Notes: generated by a model not told the origin, from the letters alone. A DNA stretch of 64,000 nucleotides from Candidatus Methylacidiphilales bacterium (GCA_033875315.1 JANRJG010000038.1:222284-286283), one strand, 5' to 3'. Counted from the first letter of the stretch, positions 26,989 through 36,061 are shown. Numbers and translations are program-made.

Positions 26989-28530
26989 TCAGGTGGTTGT
27001 TGACCACCGCTTGAACAACAAAAAAACCCCGGCGGCGGCAAAGTAAGACAGGGCAAAATCGGGCGCCACCCAGACACCAAAATGGTTTTCCACACCCACG
27101 GGACCGATTTTGTAGGCATGGATGAGACCGAGGGACGACAACACCCCCGCTGCCGTGCACCAGACCGCCGCCAGAATGAACCGCCGTTCGATCACATGCA
27201 CCAGAATGCTGGCCAGCAGCATGGATGTGAGCAGGAATCCCTGGCTCAACGACAACACCCCCTTGATGTAAAGTTCCGCCCCGAATCGATCAATCGTCGC
27301 CGTCAACGTGGTCCCCGCCGTCCTCAGGGTGGTTTCAATCAAAAGCAAAGCCCAGGCGGCGAGGGCGGGCAGCAAACCCAGCCCCACGGCCAGGGCGTGC
27401 CGGGCCGGTGTTTCTTGGAAAGCCTGTGCCAGAATGATCAAACCGATCCAAAGCACGATCCCCAGGGTGGCCTCCAGCGGCACCACCTGCAACACCCAGC
27501 CAACCCCTCCCGCCAGACACAGTGCGGTGATGACCAGACCGTTCAGGATCGAGTAGCCCGATCTTGCGCCCATGTTCTTCCAACCCGGATGGCCGATATA
27601 GATGGTGGTCGGGAAAGCGCTGCCAAACAGACAGGCCGCCAGGGTTCCCAGCCCGTTCACCGCCAGCGAGGATCGCGTGGGGAACCGGTCGCCTGCGGCC
27701 TCCGCACTTTCCAAACACTGGAGGGAACCAATCACATTGAAGAGCCCCATCGGCACGATGATTGACAAATACTTCCATCCATCGGGTCCCCCGAGAAAGG
27801 AAAACAACTCGGACCCGGACCACACCGGCAGATGCCAGGCCGGCCCGGACAGGGACGACGCCTCTGCCGGAATCCCCGAGCTTCCGTATCCCGCCCAGCG
27901 CAAAGCCCAGGAAAGGAGAACCCCGACCAGCACCGCCGCCAGTCCTCCGGGTATGCCGAACGGAAGTTTCGATTTCGACGCATAAACCGCCACAATCATC
28001 AACATCGGGATCAGGGCCACCGCCGGTGAGGCGAAAATTTGGAAAACGAATCCCATCGCGATGAAGGTGACCGCCACCCCGGCCAGCGAGGCCAGCAGTG
28101 CCGCCCGCGGGGTGTTGCGCCGCAGCCAATCTCCTACGAAGGCCCCCCCCAGTTCCATCAACCCGCTCAAGAAACAGGCCGCCAAACCCGCTTTCCATGC
28201 CAGCATCGGGTCTCCGCTTTCGCGGTAGACAGGCCCCATGATCAGGAAAATGAAGGCCACCAACGATGGCGTGTTGATCCCATAGGGCAGTGCCGTCACA
28301 TCCTGACGCCCGCTGGCCTCTGCCAGTCGCCGCGCCTGCCACGCATAAAAGAGATTGCCCACCAAGATCGACACCGCCGCCCCCGGCAGGATGGTCGAAA
28401 CCACAAATGTGGCCGGAATCCCAGCGGCCAATGGACAAAGGCTCAGGATGAGCAGCAGTTGCAGGATGTTGTCGATGAAAAGACCAAAAAAACCATCCCA
28501 ATCCCCACGGACCAGCCAGCGCGCTTTCAT
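26989..28530 (-). CDS. NCS2-type permease (xanthine/uracil/guanine family)
   Basis: A 513-residue membrane protein with about 12-14 helices. DNILQLLLIL near the N-terminus and DVTALPYGINTPS are like the substrate-loop region of NCS2/AzgA permeases, which carry nucleobases with protons. MKARWLV at 28530 is chosen as start; a GTG at 28554 would add eight residues. The tail of the gene stops just past the sod terminator. Substrate cannot be told from the sequence alone. Confidence 0.75.
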   Translation of the reverse strand: MKARWLVRGDWDGFFGLFIDNILQLLLILSLCPLAAGIPATFVVSTILPGAAVSILVGNLFYAWQARRLAEASGRQDVTALPYGINTPSLVAFIFLIMGPVYRESGDPMLAWKAGLAACFLSGLMELGGAFVGDWLRRNTPRAALLASLAGVAVTFIAMGFVFQIFASPAVALIPMLMIVAVYASKSKLPFGIPGGLAAVLVGVLLSWALRWAGYGSSGIPAEASSLSGPAWHLPVWSGSELFSFLGGPDGWKYLSIIVPMGLFNVIGSLQCLESAEAAGDRFPTRSSLAVNGLGTLAACLFGSAFPTTIYIGHPGWKNMGARSGYSILNGLVITALCLAGGVGWVLQVVPLEATLGIVLWIGLIILAQAFQETPARHALAVGLGLLPALAAWALLLIETTLRTAGTTLTATIDRFGAELYIKGVLSLSQGFLLTSMLLASILVHVIERRFILAAVWCTAAGVLSSLGLIHAYKIGPVGVENHFGVWVAPDFALSYFAAAGVFLLFKRWSTTT

Positions 28531-28622
28531 GGTGTGCACTTTGCGGGAGGACACGCTTTACGGCAATCCGCAAACCCCCTTGACGCTTTGATCGGTAGGG
28601 ACAGAATAGGCGCCCGCGCCTT

Positions 28623-30017
28623 ATGCTTCTGGACCACGCACGCCAACACCGCCTGGGCCTTCAATGCCTCGACAGCATGCTGGCCTGCCTGGCCTTTGCC
28701 GTCGCCTTCGGCATCCGCGACTGGCTCCTGCCCTACCTGCCCGCCTTCGAACTGAACTACATCGGCAGTTTCAGCATGTATGCCAAGTTCCTTCCCCTCC
28801 TTTTGGCCGCCTCCCCCCTCATCCTCTTCCGGCTCAATTTTTACAGCCAGAGCGTCAAGCAACATCTCTCCCACGTCGTCAATCTCGCCCTCCAGGCCTC
28901 GCTCATCCTTTTCCTGCTCATGGTTGTCACCCAGTTCCTCATCCAGGTCCAACTGAGCCGGCTGGTCTTCATCATCTTCGTCCCCACCTACGCCGCCTGC
29001 CTCTGCCTTCGGGAATTCGTCACCCGCTGGTGGCGCCTGCGCATCGCCGAGGGCGGCGCCCACCGCCACAGCCTCATGGTGGTCAGCGACCGCCCCGGCT
29101 CCACCACCTGGCCCGAATACCTCGACAGCCATCCCGAATTCGCCTTCCGCGTCGCCGACGAAATGAGCCTGGAGAACTTCGACCTTGCCGGCTTCATCGA
29201 CCGCCTTCACCAAGGCTCCATCGAACTCGTCATCTTCGACATCCGCAAAGGCTCGATCCAAAAGGTCACCGAAGCCATCCAGGCCTGCGAGCAGGAAGGC
29301 ATCGAGGTCTGGATGACCACCGGATTCATTGAAACCTCCCTGGCCCAGTTGAAAGTGGATTATATCGCCGGACTTCCGGTCCTCATCTTCCGCTCCACTC
29401 CGGACAGCTCCTGGCAACTCCTGTTGAAAAATCTCGTCGACCGCATCGGTGCGGCCGCGCTTCTGGTCTGCTCCTCCCCCATGTTTGCCGTCATCGCCGC
29501 TGTCATCCGCATCACCTCGCCCGGGCCCGTCTTCTTCAGGCAGGAACGCAGCGGGCGCTATGGAAGGCCCTTCCTCATGTACAAGTTCCGCTCCATGGTC
29601 AGCAATGCGGAACAGACCCGTCAGGAACTCCAGCAATACAACGAAATGTCCGGGCCGGTCTTCAAGATCAGCAAGGACCCCCGCGTCACCCCCTTCGGCC
29701 GCTGGCTCCGCGCCACCAGCCTCGATGAACTCCCCCAGCTCTGGAACGTGCTACGCGGCGAAATGAGCCTGGTCGGCCCCCGCCCCCTTCCGGTCTACGA
29801 AACCCTCGCCATGTCCGAGAACGCCCAGCGCCGCCGCCTGAGCGTCAAACCCGGCCTCACCTGCCTCTGGCAGGTCTGCGGCCGCAACGAGGTCTCCGAC
29901 TTCAAGGACTGGGTCCGCATGGATCTTGAATACATCGACCGCTGGTCGCTCGGGCTCGATTTCGAGATCCTCTTCAAAACCATCCCCGCCGTCCTGGCCC
30001 GCAGGGGGGCCAAATGA
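28623..30017 (+). CDS. Polyprenyl-phosphate sugar-1-phosphate transferase (exopolysaccharide initiation)
   Basis: A 464-residue protein: four N-terminal membrane helices, a CoA-binding-like Rossmann region (about residues 140-260), one more helix, and a catalytic C-terminal domain (about residues 275-464) of the bacterial sugar transferase type. Motifs GPVFFRQERSGRYGRPF, YKFRSM, TSLDELPQLWNVLRGEMSLVG (in part) and KPGLTCLWQV are diagnostic. It resembles WbaP/ExoY-type enzymes that start exopolysaccharide or O-antigen repeat synthesis at the inner membrane. No other glycan genes follow, so the sugar is unknown. It is divergent from the permease, gap 92 bases. Confidence 0.92.
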   Translation: MLLDHARQHRLGLQCLDSMLACLAFAVAFGIRDWLLPYLPAFELNYIGSFSMYAKFLPLLLAASPLILFRLNFYSQSVKQHLSHVVNLALQASLILFLLMVVTQFLIQVQLSRLVFIIFVPTYAACLCLREFVTRWWRLRIAEGGAHRHSLMVVSDRPGSTTWPEYLDSHPEFAFRVADEMSLENFDLAGFIDRLHQGSIELVIFDIRKGSIQKVTEAIQACEQEGIEVWMTTGFIETSLAQLKVDYIAGLPVLIFRSTPDSSWQLLLKNLVDRIGAAALLVCSSPMFAVIAAVIRITSPGPVFFRQERSGRYGRPFLMYKFRSMVSNAEQTRQELQQYNEMSGPVFKISKDPRVTPFGRWLRATSLDELPQLWNVLRGEMSLVGPRPLPVYETLAMSENAQRRRLSVKPGLTCLWQVCGRNEVSDFKDWVRMDLEYIDRWSLGLDFEILFKTIPAVLARRGAK

Positions 30018-30113
30018 AGTTTTACGATTTAAGTTTGTAAGGTTTAAGCTGAAAGACACTTCTTTCCTCCTCCACTTAAAACTTAATTCTTAAAACTCAA
30101 ACCTCCGCCACCC

Positions 30114-31187
30114 ATGCCCCCCGATCCCCGGCCACTCCTCCTGGATGTTCCGCCCGCAGATTGGAATCTCGGCGACGCCCCCGCCTACCGGGCCAGGCAA
30201 CTGTCCGAATGGGTCTTTGCCCGCCGCGTCGACGACTTCGCCGGCATGTCCAATCTCCCCGCACCGCTGCGTGAAGATCTAGCCAATAAATACCGCCTGC
30301 GCGGCCTTGAACTTGTCCGGGTCCAGGGTGCCGCCGACACCACACAGAAACTCCTCTTCAAGCTGAACCAGGGCGATTACATCGAGTGCGTGGTCATCCC
30401 CGCCTCCCCCGCCCTCTACGGCGAAACCTCGGACCGCCACACCCTCTGCGTTTCCACCCAGGTCGGATGCGCCTATGGCTGCAAGTTCTGCGCCAGCGGG
30501 CTCGAAGGCTGGAAACGCCACCTCACCCCGGGTGAAATCATCGGACAGATCATGGAAGCCGAACGCCATACCGGCCAGCGCATCAACAACCTCGTCTTCA
30601 TGGGCATGGGCGAACCCCTGGCCAATTTCCAGAATCTCATGGCCGCCATCGACGTCATCAACGCACCCGACGGCATCAATCTCGGCGCCCGCCACATCAC
30701 CATCTCCACCAGTGGTGTCGTCCCGCGCATCCGCGAACTGGCCGACCAGCCCCGCCAGCTCCGCCTGGCCATCTCCCTCCACGGCGCCAGCAACGCCGTC
30801 CGCGACGTCATCATGCCCGTCAACCGCAAGCACCCCGTGGAAGATCTGCTCGAAGCCTGCGCCTACTTCCACGCCCGCAAGAAGCAGAAAATCACCTTCG
30901 AATACATCCTCATCCGCGGAGTCAATGACGCCCCGGAAGAGGCCCGCCTCCTCGTCCGGCACGCACGCAGGCTGGATGCCAAGGTCAACCTCATCCCCTA
31001 CAATACCGTCGAGGGCCTCCCTTGGGAACGACCCGAGACGGCGGTCATCGAGGCCTTCCGCGACATCGTCGAACACGGCGGGGTCACCGTCACTCTCCGG
31101 TTGGAAAAAGGACACGACATCGACGCCGCCTGCGGCCAGCTCCGCCTCAAGGAACTCCAAAAGGCCGGGGAATCCGTTCCAACTTAG
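30114..31187 (+). CDS. rlmN: Dual-specificity RNA methyltransferase RlmN
   Basis: RlmN uses radical SAM chemistry to methylate C2 of A2503 in 23S rRNA and A37 in some tRNAs. The 357-residue protein has the iron-sulfur motif CAYGCKFC, GMGEPLANF, STSGVVPRI and SLHGASNAVR, and a conserved Cys near the end in DIDAACGQLR. N-terminal PAYRARQLSEWVFA is the usual recognition helix. A spacer rich in TTTAAG words (30018-30113) precedes it. metF starts 37 bases after the stop. Confidence 0.95.
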   Translation: MPPDPRPLLLDVPPADWNLGDAPAYRARQLSEWVFARRVDDFAGMSNLPAPLREDLANKYRLRGLELVRVQGAADTTQKLLFKLNQGDYIECVVIPASPALYGETSDRHTLCVSTQVGCAYGCKFCASGLEGWKRHLTPGEIIGQIMEAERHTGQRINNLVFMGMGEPLANFQNLMAAIDVINAPDGINLGARHITISTSGVVPRIRELADQPRQLRLAISLHGASNAVRDVIMPVNRKHPVEDLLEACAYFHARKKQKITFEYILIRGVNDAPEEARLLVRHARRLDAKVNLIPYNTVEGLPWERPETAVIEAFRDIVEHGGVTVTLRLEKGHDIDAACGQLRLKELQKAGESVPT

Positions 31188-31224
31188 AACTTACAAACGC
31201 AAAATAATAAACTACCCTTCCAGC

Positions 31225-32103
31225 ATGCTGGTCAAAGACATCCTCGCCCGCACCCGGACGGCGTTCAGCTTCGAATTCTTCCCACCCAAGGCCGAAGCCG
31301 AGTGGGACGCGCTCTTCCAAACCATCTCCGACCTGGGCGAACTGGAACCCTCTTACGTCAGCGTGACCTACGGTGCCGGCGGCAGCACGCGCGAACGCAC
31401 CCACAACCTCGTCGTCCGCATCCAGCAGGAAACCGGCATCACCGTCGTCTCCCACCTCACCTGCGTCAACGCCCCGCGCGACGAAATCCGCGCCATCCTC
31501 GAGCGCTATGACGCCGCCGGCGTGCACAACATCCTGGCCCTTCGCGGCGATCCCCCCAAGGGCCAGCCCTGGACCTGCGCGCCCGACGGCTTTCCGTACG
31601 CCGCCGATTTGGTCGCCTTCATCAAGAAAAGTTTCCCCCACATGGGTGTGGCCGTGGCCGGTTTTCCGGAAGGCCATCCCGGCACTCCCAACCGCCTCCG
31701 GGAAATGGACCATCTCAAGGCCAAGGTCGACTCCGGTGCCGACTACATCGTCACCCAGCTCTTCTTTGACAACCGGGATTTCTACGATTTCTGCGAACGC
31801 TGCGAACTGGCCGGTATCCGGGTGCCGGTCATCGCCGGCATCATGCCGATCACCACCCGTTCCGGCATGGTCCGCATGGCCGAGTTGGCCGCCGGTGCCC
31901 GCATCCCCGCCGGTCTCCTCCGTGCGGTGGAACGGGCCAAAACCGACGACGAAGTCGCCCGCGTCGGCACCCACTGGGCCACCGAACAGACCCGCGACCT
32001 CATCGATCACGGCGTGCAGGGCATCCATTTTTACACGCTCAACAAAGCCGGGGCCACCCGCCGCATCCATGAAAACCTCGCCATGAAAGGCGCGATTCTA
32101 TAG
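31225..32103 (+). CDS. metF: Methylenetetrahydrofolate reductase
   Basis: MetF reduces 5,10-methylene-THF to 5-methyl-THF with FAD, for methionine synthesis. The 292-residue length is normal. Motifs are SFEFFPPKAEAEW, YVSVTYGAGGSTRERT, LTCVN, LALRGDPPKG and DYIVTQLFFDN. The open frame continues upstream through rlmN, but the ATG at 31225 matches the known N-terminus. Follows rlmN closely and is followed after 22 bases by a LOG protein gene, so these are likely one transcript. Confidence 0.96.
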   Translation: MLVKDILARTRTAFSFEFFPPKAEAEWDALFQTISDLGELEPSYVSVTYGAGGSTRERTHNLVVRIQQETGITVVSHLTCVNAPRDEIRAILERYDAAGVHNILALRGDPPKGQPWTCAPDGFPYAADLVAFIKKSFPHMGVAVAGFPEGHPGTPNRLREMDHLKAKVDSGADYIVTQLFFDNRDFYDFCERCELAGIRVPVIAGIMPITTRSGMVRMAELAAGARIPAGLLRAVERAKTDDEVARVGTHWATEQTRDLIDHGVQGIHFYTLNKAGATRRIHENLAMKGAIL

Positions 32104-32125
32104 TTGGATTTAAACTTCCATTCCC

Positions 32126-33160
32126 ATGCCCGAGCGCAAATACACCACCGGCCATCCCGAGGCCGAACAACAAATCGACGCCCTCCTCGACCTTTGGGGC
32201 GCAGAAACCGACCGTGAATTTTTCCGTGAGATGGTCGTGACCATTCTGAAATACATCAAGGATGAGCCCCGCCCCGGCGACATCCGCCAGTTCAACACCT
32301 TGATGAAGGAGTTGCGCTACGCCAACGCCGTCTTCAAACCCTATTCCGCCAACCGGAAAATTTCCATTTTCGGCTCCGCCCGCACGCCCAGCCACCGGAA
32401 CGAGTTCCAGGCCGCCCACGACTTCGCCCGTCTCATGATGGAGTCCGGCTACATGGTCATCACCGGCGGCGGAGACGGCATCATGGGTGCGGCCCAGGCC
32501 GGAGCCGGCCGGGAACGCAGCTTCGCCCTCAACATCCAACTCCCTTTCGAACAGCACGCCAACAAAACCATCGAAGGTGACCCCAAGCTCATCAACTTCA
32601 AATACTTCTTCACCCGCAAACTCAACTTCGTGAAGCACTCCAACGCCATCGCCCTCTTCCCCGGAGGCTTCGGCACCATGGACGAGGGTTTCGAGGCCAT
32701 CACCCTCATGCAAACGGGCAAGGCGCCCATCGTCCCGGTGGTCATGGTCGACGCCCCCAAGGGCAACTTCTGGCGCACCTTCGAACGCTACCTCCGCGAA
32801 CACCTCCTCCTCGACGGCCTCATCTCCCCGGAGGACTTCCACCTCATCAAGATCACCGACAATATCGAAGAAGCCCGCAAGGAGGTCGTCACCTTCTACT
32901 ACAACTTCCATTCCTATCGTTACGTGCGCGACATCCTGGTCATCCGCATGCAGCGGGAAATCCCCCCCGCCGCGCTCGTCCGCCTGCGGGAGGACTTCCA
33001 GGACATCCTGGTTTCCGAGGAACCCCTGGCCATGTGTCCGACCCTGCCGGAAGAAATCAACGAACCCGAAATCGCCCACCTCCCCCGCCTCTGCCTCCAC
33101 TTCAACCGCAAAGCCTACGGCCGCCTCCGTCTCCTCATCGACCGCATCAATCTGTATTGA
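32126..33160 (+). CDS. LOG-family protein (TIGR00730-type nucleoside monophosphate phosphoribohydrolase)
   Basis: A 344-residue Rossmann-fold protein. The core has ISIFGSART, VITGGGDGIMGAAQAG and the catalytic PGGFGTMDE motif shared by Lonely-Guy enzymes, which cut ribose 5-phosphate from cytokinin or purine nucleotides. It is longer than plain LOG proteins, with about 80 extra residues at each end, a variant often found in bacteria as a generic nucleotide hydrolase (PpnN-like in purpose, though not in size). Substrate unknown. Lies between metF and a transpeptidase gene on the same strand. Confidence 0.9.
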   Translation: MPERKYTTGHPEAEQQIDALLDLWGAETDREFFREMVVTILKYIKDEPRPGDIRQFNTLMKELRYANAVFKPYSANRKISIFGSARTPSHRNEFQAAHDFARLMMESGYMVITGGGDGIMGAAQAGAGRERSFALNIQLPFEQHANKTIEGDPKLINFKYFFTRKLNFVKHSNAIALFPGGFGTMDEGFEAITLMQTGKAPIVPVVMVDAPKGNFWRTFERYLREHLLLDGLISPEDFHLIKITDNIEEARKEVVTFYYNFHSYRYVRDILVIRMQREIPPAALVRLREDFQDILVSEEPLAMCPTLPEEINEPEIAHLPRLCLHFNRKAYGRLRLLIDRINLY

Positions 33161-33187
33161 CCGTTCCCAACTTTGCTCCTGCTCTCC

Positions 33188-33646
33188 ATGCCCCGCCTCA
33201 ATGTCTCCATCGCCCGCCAGACCGTCGAACTCCGCGACGGCGATGCCCTTCTTTGGTCCGCCCCTGTCTCGACCTCCCAGTTCGGCACCGGCGAGATCCC
33301 CGGCAGCTTCCGCACTCCGCTCGGTTTGTTCCATATCGACGAGAAAATTGGCGGCGGTGCCCCTTGGGGTGCTGTCTTCAAGGCCCGTGTTCCCACCGGC
33401 GATGTCTGGCAGCCGGGGCTGTCCATAGAATCCGACCTCATCCTCACCCGTATCCTCTGGCTGGCCGGTGACGAGCCCCACAACCTCAACACCAAGAACC
33501 GCTACATCTACTTCCACGGCACCAACCACGAGGAGAAAATTGGCACCCCCGCCAGCCACGGCTGCATCCGCTTGAAAAACGACGACATCCTCGCCCTCTA
33601 CGACCTCGTCCCCCCCGCCACCCCGGTCGAAATCCGGGAGGACTAA
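33188..33646 (+). CDS. L,D-transpeptidase (YkuD domain) lacking a signal peptide
   Basis: A 152-residue YkuD protein with the catalytic motif HGTNHEEKIGTPASHGCIRL, in which Cys is the nucleophile. YkuD enzymes cross-link or anchor peptidoglycan in the periplasm. Neither possible start (TTG 33173 or ATG 33188) gives a signal peptide or membrane helix, which is odd for a periplasmic enzyme; some short YkuD proteins share this. The stop overlaps the start of an intergenic repeat. Confidence 0.88.
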   Translation: MPRLNVSIARQTVELRDGDALLWSAPVSTSQFGTGEIPGSFRTPLGLFHIDEKIGGGAPWGAVFKARVPTGDVWQPGLSIESDLILTRILWLAGDEPHNLNTKNRYIYFHGTNHEEKIGTPASHGCIRLKNDDILALYDLVPPATPVEIRED

Positions 33647-33727
33647 CCGCGAAGCACGCGAAGTTCGCGAAGGCTTCTTGTTTTTGTGGGCATCTGACTT
33701 AGCGTTCTTGGCGACCTTCGCGGTGAA
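33645..33727. repeat. CGCGAAG-family inverted pair in front of the HAD-NUDIX gene
   Basis: The left arm AACCGCGAAGCACGCGAAG... (33645-33673) is mirrored by ...TTGGCGACCTTCGCGGTGAA (33698-33727). The right arm ends two bases before the ATG at 33730, so it covers the position of any ribosome-binding site. Confidence 0.8.
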
Positions 33728-33729
33728 TT

Positions 33730-34782
33730 ATGTCCGTCATCAAAAACATCATCTTCGACTGGTCCGGCACGCTGGCCGATGACTTTGCGCCCGTCCTCCA
33801 GGCCACCAATGAGATCTTCCGCCAATACGGCAAACCCGCCTGGTCGGCGGAGGAATTCCGGGAAAAGTTTTTTCTCCCGTTCACCGAATTCTACAAGATC
33901 CACCTACCTGAAGCCACCATGGTCCAGTTGGACCACTACTACCACAGCTCTTTCAAGCTCCTGCAAGAAGACATCCCCCTCCTTCCCGGCGCGCGCGACA
34001 TCCTCGAGCACTGCCGCGGGCGCGGGATGAAGATCTTCCTCCTCAGCACCATCCACGCCGAGCACTTCGAAGTCCAGGCCACCCGGCTCGGCATCAAGGA
34101 ATACTTCACCCGGGCCTACGTCCAGATCCTCGACAAGCGCAAGGCCATCCACCAGATACTCCTCGATCACGACCTCGATCCCCGCGAAACCCTCTTTGTC
34201 GGTGATATGCAGCACGACATCGAGACGGCCAAACACGGCGGCATACGCAGCGCCGCCGTCCTCACCGGCTACGATTCGCTGGCCAAACTCTCCGCCTGTG
34301 GCCCGGACTATGTCTTCCGCGGCCTTCCCGAATTGCTCTCCCACCTTGACCGCCACCGCAGCGAGCCCGACCGATTCCCCATCGCCACCGTGGGCGCCCT
34401 CATTTTCGATCCCGCAGGCCGTGCCCTCATGATCCAAACCCACAAATGGAGCCACAAGTGGGGCATCCCCGGAGGAAAAATCAAGACGGACGAACCCGCC
34501 CTCGACGCCCTCCATCGCGAAATCCGCGAGGAAACCGGCCTGACGCTCCACCGGGTCGAATTCGCCCTGGTTCAGGATTGCATCGGTTCGAAGGAGTTTT
34601 TCAAACCAGCCCACTTCGTCCTGCTCAACTACTACGCATGGACCGACCGCACCGACGTGGTCCTCAACGACGAAGCCTACGCCTTCCGCTGGGTCTCCAT
34701 CGATGAAGCCTTCAGCCTCGACCTCAACCAACCCACCCGCATTCTCTTGGAGGCTTGGAAGAATCGGAAACCTGAAATTTGA
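33730..34782 (+). CDS. HAD phosphatase-like / NUDIX hydrolase fusion
   Basis: A 350-residue two-domain protein. Residues 1-215 are a HAD fold: motif I FDWSGTLADD, motif II LLST, motif III Lys in LDKRKAIHQ and motif IV FVGDMQHDIE. Motif I has Ser where most HAD phosphatases have the second Asp. Residues 217-350 are a NUDIX domain with a perfect box (GGKIKTDE... REIREETGL). folB begins 26 bases later. Folate synthesis needs a NUDIX pyrophosphatase and then a phosphatase to turn dihydroneopterin triphosphate into dihydroneopterin, the FolB substrate, so the fusion could do both. This is inference. The last residues (NRKPEI) come from a repeat word. Confidence 0.85.
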   Translation: MSVIKNIIFDWSGTLADDFAPVLQATNEIFRQYGKPAWSAEEFREKFFLPFTEFYKIHLPEATMVQLDHYYHSSFKLLQEDIPLLPGARDILEHCRGRGMKIFLLSTIHAEHFEVQATRLGIKEYFTRAYVQILDKRKAIHQILLDHDLDPRETLFVGDMQHDIETAKHGGIRSAAVLTGYDSLAKLSACGPDYVFRGLPELLSHLDRHRSEPDRFPIATVGALIFDPAGRALMIQTHKWSHKWGIPGGKIKTDEPALDALHREIREETGLTLHRVEFALVQDCIGSKEFFKPAHFVLLNYYAWTDRTDVVLNDEAYAFRWVSIDEAFSLDLNQPTRILLEAWKNRKPEI

Positions 34783-34803
34783 AACCAGAAACCTGAAACT
34801 GGA
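34761..34803 (+). repeat. AAACCTGAAA-type word repeat
   Basis: Runs of GAAACCTGAAATTTGAAACC words cover the end of the HAD-NUDIX gene and the gap before folB. The same words occur inverted at 37448-37490 and 16291-16323, and inside polA. Confidence 0.75.
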
Positions 34804-34808
34804 TTTTT

Positions 34809-35216
34809 ATGTCCGATCGCATCACCATCCACCGTCTCCGCGTTCCCTGCCACCTTGGCGTTCCCGACGAAGAACGCGCACGCCCGCAAGTTGTGGAGAT
34901 CACGCTGTCCTTCAAGGCCGAGACCGTCCCCCAGGCCGCCGCCGCCGATGACATCCACCTCACCACCAATTATTTCAATATCAGCGAACGCATCCAGGAA
35001 GTGGCCAGGGCCAGGCCCCGCCGCCTCCTCGAAACCCTGGCCGAGGATATCGCCTCCGTCATCCTGCGTGATTTCGCCCTCTTCGCCGTAGATCTGGAAA
35101 TCCGCAAATTCATCCTCCCCGACGCCGAGGCCGTCAGTCTCTCGATCAAACGGAAGCGCAAAAAAATCAAGGCCCCGAAAGCCGCGGAGAAGTTCCGGAC
35201 ACCGGAAACAGACTGA
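34809..35216 (+). CDS. folB: Dihydroneopterin aldolase (FolB)
   Basis: FolB splits 7,8-dihydroneopterin to 6-hydroxymethyl-dihydropterin in folate synthesis. The 135-residue protein shows CHLGVPDEERARPQ (catalytic Glu region), YFNISERI, RRLLETLAEDIA and the C-terminal strand IRKFILPDAEAVS. The C-terminus has an extra Lys-rich tail (KRKRKKIKAPK). It sits directly downstream of the HAD-NUDIX fusion. Weaker match than for metabolic genes nearby but the order of motifs is right. Confidence 0.87.
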   Translation: MSDRITIHRLRVPCHLGVPDEERARPQVVEITLSFKAETVPQAAAADDIHLTTNYFNISERIQEVARARPRRLLETLAEDIASVILRDFALFAVDLEIRKFILPDAEAVSLSIKRKRKKIKAPKAAEKFRTPETD

Positions 35217-35247
35217 ATCGGTTAAACTCTTTTTGTCTGGTTAGATT

Positions 35248-35664
35248 TCACTCCCCGATGATTTTCACCAGGGCCCGCTTCTTCCTGCGGCCATCGAGTT
35301 CGTAGTAAAAAATCTGTTCCCAGGGGCCGAAGTCCAGTTTCCCACCGGTCACCGCCACCACCACTTCCCGGCCCATGAGGGTCCGTTTGAGGTGGGCATC
35401 GGCATTGTCCTCGGCCCCGTTGTGCCGGTATTGCCCGTGGGGCTTCTCCGGCGCCAGCTTCTCCAGCCAGACCTCGTAATCGTGGTGCAGCCCGGATTCG
35501 TCGTCGTTGATGAAGACCGAGGCGGTGATGTGCATGGCGTTGACCAGACACAAGCCCTCACGGATGCCGCTTTCACGCAGTGCTTCCTCGACCTCCCCGG
35601 TGATGCGAACGATCTTGCGGCGGGCGGGCACGTTGAACCACAGTTCTTTGCGGTGGGTCTTCAT
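35248..35664 (-). CDS. YjbQ-family (UPF0047) protein
   Basis: 138 residues, the usual length. The block [15 protein letters not shown] and [20 protein letters not shown] followed by [17 protein letters not shown] is the signature of UPF0047/YjbQ, a homotrimeric metal-binding family. E. coli YjbQ has weak thiamine-phosphate synthase activity; the real role is unknown. The ATG at 35664 matches the family N-terminus; the frame is open further upstream but unlike any family member. It converges with folB. Confidence 0.92.
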   Translation of the reverse strand: MKTHRKELWFNVPARRKIVRITGEVEEALRESGIREGLCLVNAMHITASVFINDDESGLHHDYEVWLEKLAPEKPHGQYRHNGAEDNADAHLKRTLMGREVVVAVTGGKLDFGPWEQIFYYELDGRRKKRALVKIIGE

Positions 35665-35823
35665 CAGGAAAAACCATGCCCGCATGAGCCCGGTTGCGCG
35701 AGTCCGAATGATGTCACGATCACTTCCATTGTGATCCGAACAAACCCGCCACCCGGAAGTCTTGCCAGCTTTTCCAAGAGGGAACGCTTTTGGCACACAA
35801 GCTGCCTACCGTCTTCCTCGACT

Positions 35824-36039
35824 ATGGTCACCGATGCGATGTTGTTTGTGTTTTGCCCGCAGGACCGCCCCACGGAGGTGCTGAGCCTGTCGCAATTGCA
35901 TGAACGCTGGGCCGGAGGCCGCCTCCAGCCTTCGGAGCGGATCGTCGAGCCGGTGACCAAACGCCAATTTCCCGCCGTCACCCTGGCCTACGGCTACGGC
36001 GAGGCCCTCGGCCGGACCCGGGTCCATCTGCGCAGTTAA
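35824..36039 (+). CDS. Small protein of unknown function, 71 residues
   Basis: An open frame from ATG 35824 (or ATG 35836). The sequence has FVFCPQDRPTEVL at the start, SQLHERWAGGRLQPSERIVEPV in the middle, and a mostly strand-like tail, with C-ending codons typical of this part of the window. LSQLHERWAGGRLQPS is reminiscent of short GYF-like or signal-adaptor domains, but I do not recognise it. A short GC hairpin follows. Moderate support only. Confidence 0.5.
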   Translation: MVTDAMLFVFCPQDRPTEVLSLSQLHERWAGGRLQPSERIVEPVTKRQFPAVTLAYGYGEALGRTRVHLRS

Positions 36040-36040
36040 T

Positions 36041-36061
36041 CCCCCAAGCGGGGGCCGTTTT
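36041..36061 (+). terminator. Possible short terminator
   Basis: CCCCC-AAGC-GGGGG followed by CCGTTTT, directly after the small gene stop at 36039. The stem is only five base pairs. Confidence 0.4.

Noticed and set aside
32039..33559. 506-codon minus-strand frame opposite the LOG-family and L,D-transpeptidase genes
   Set aside because: Antisense shadow rich in Gly, Asp and Glu; the plus-strand genes there have clear catalytic motifs.
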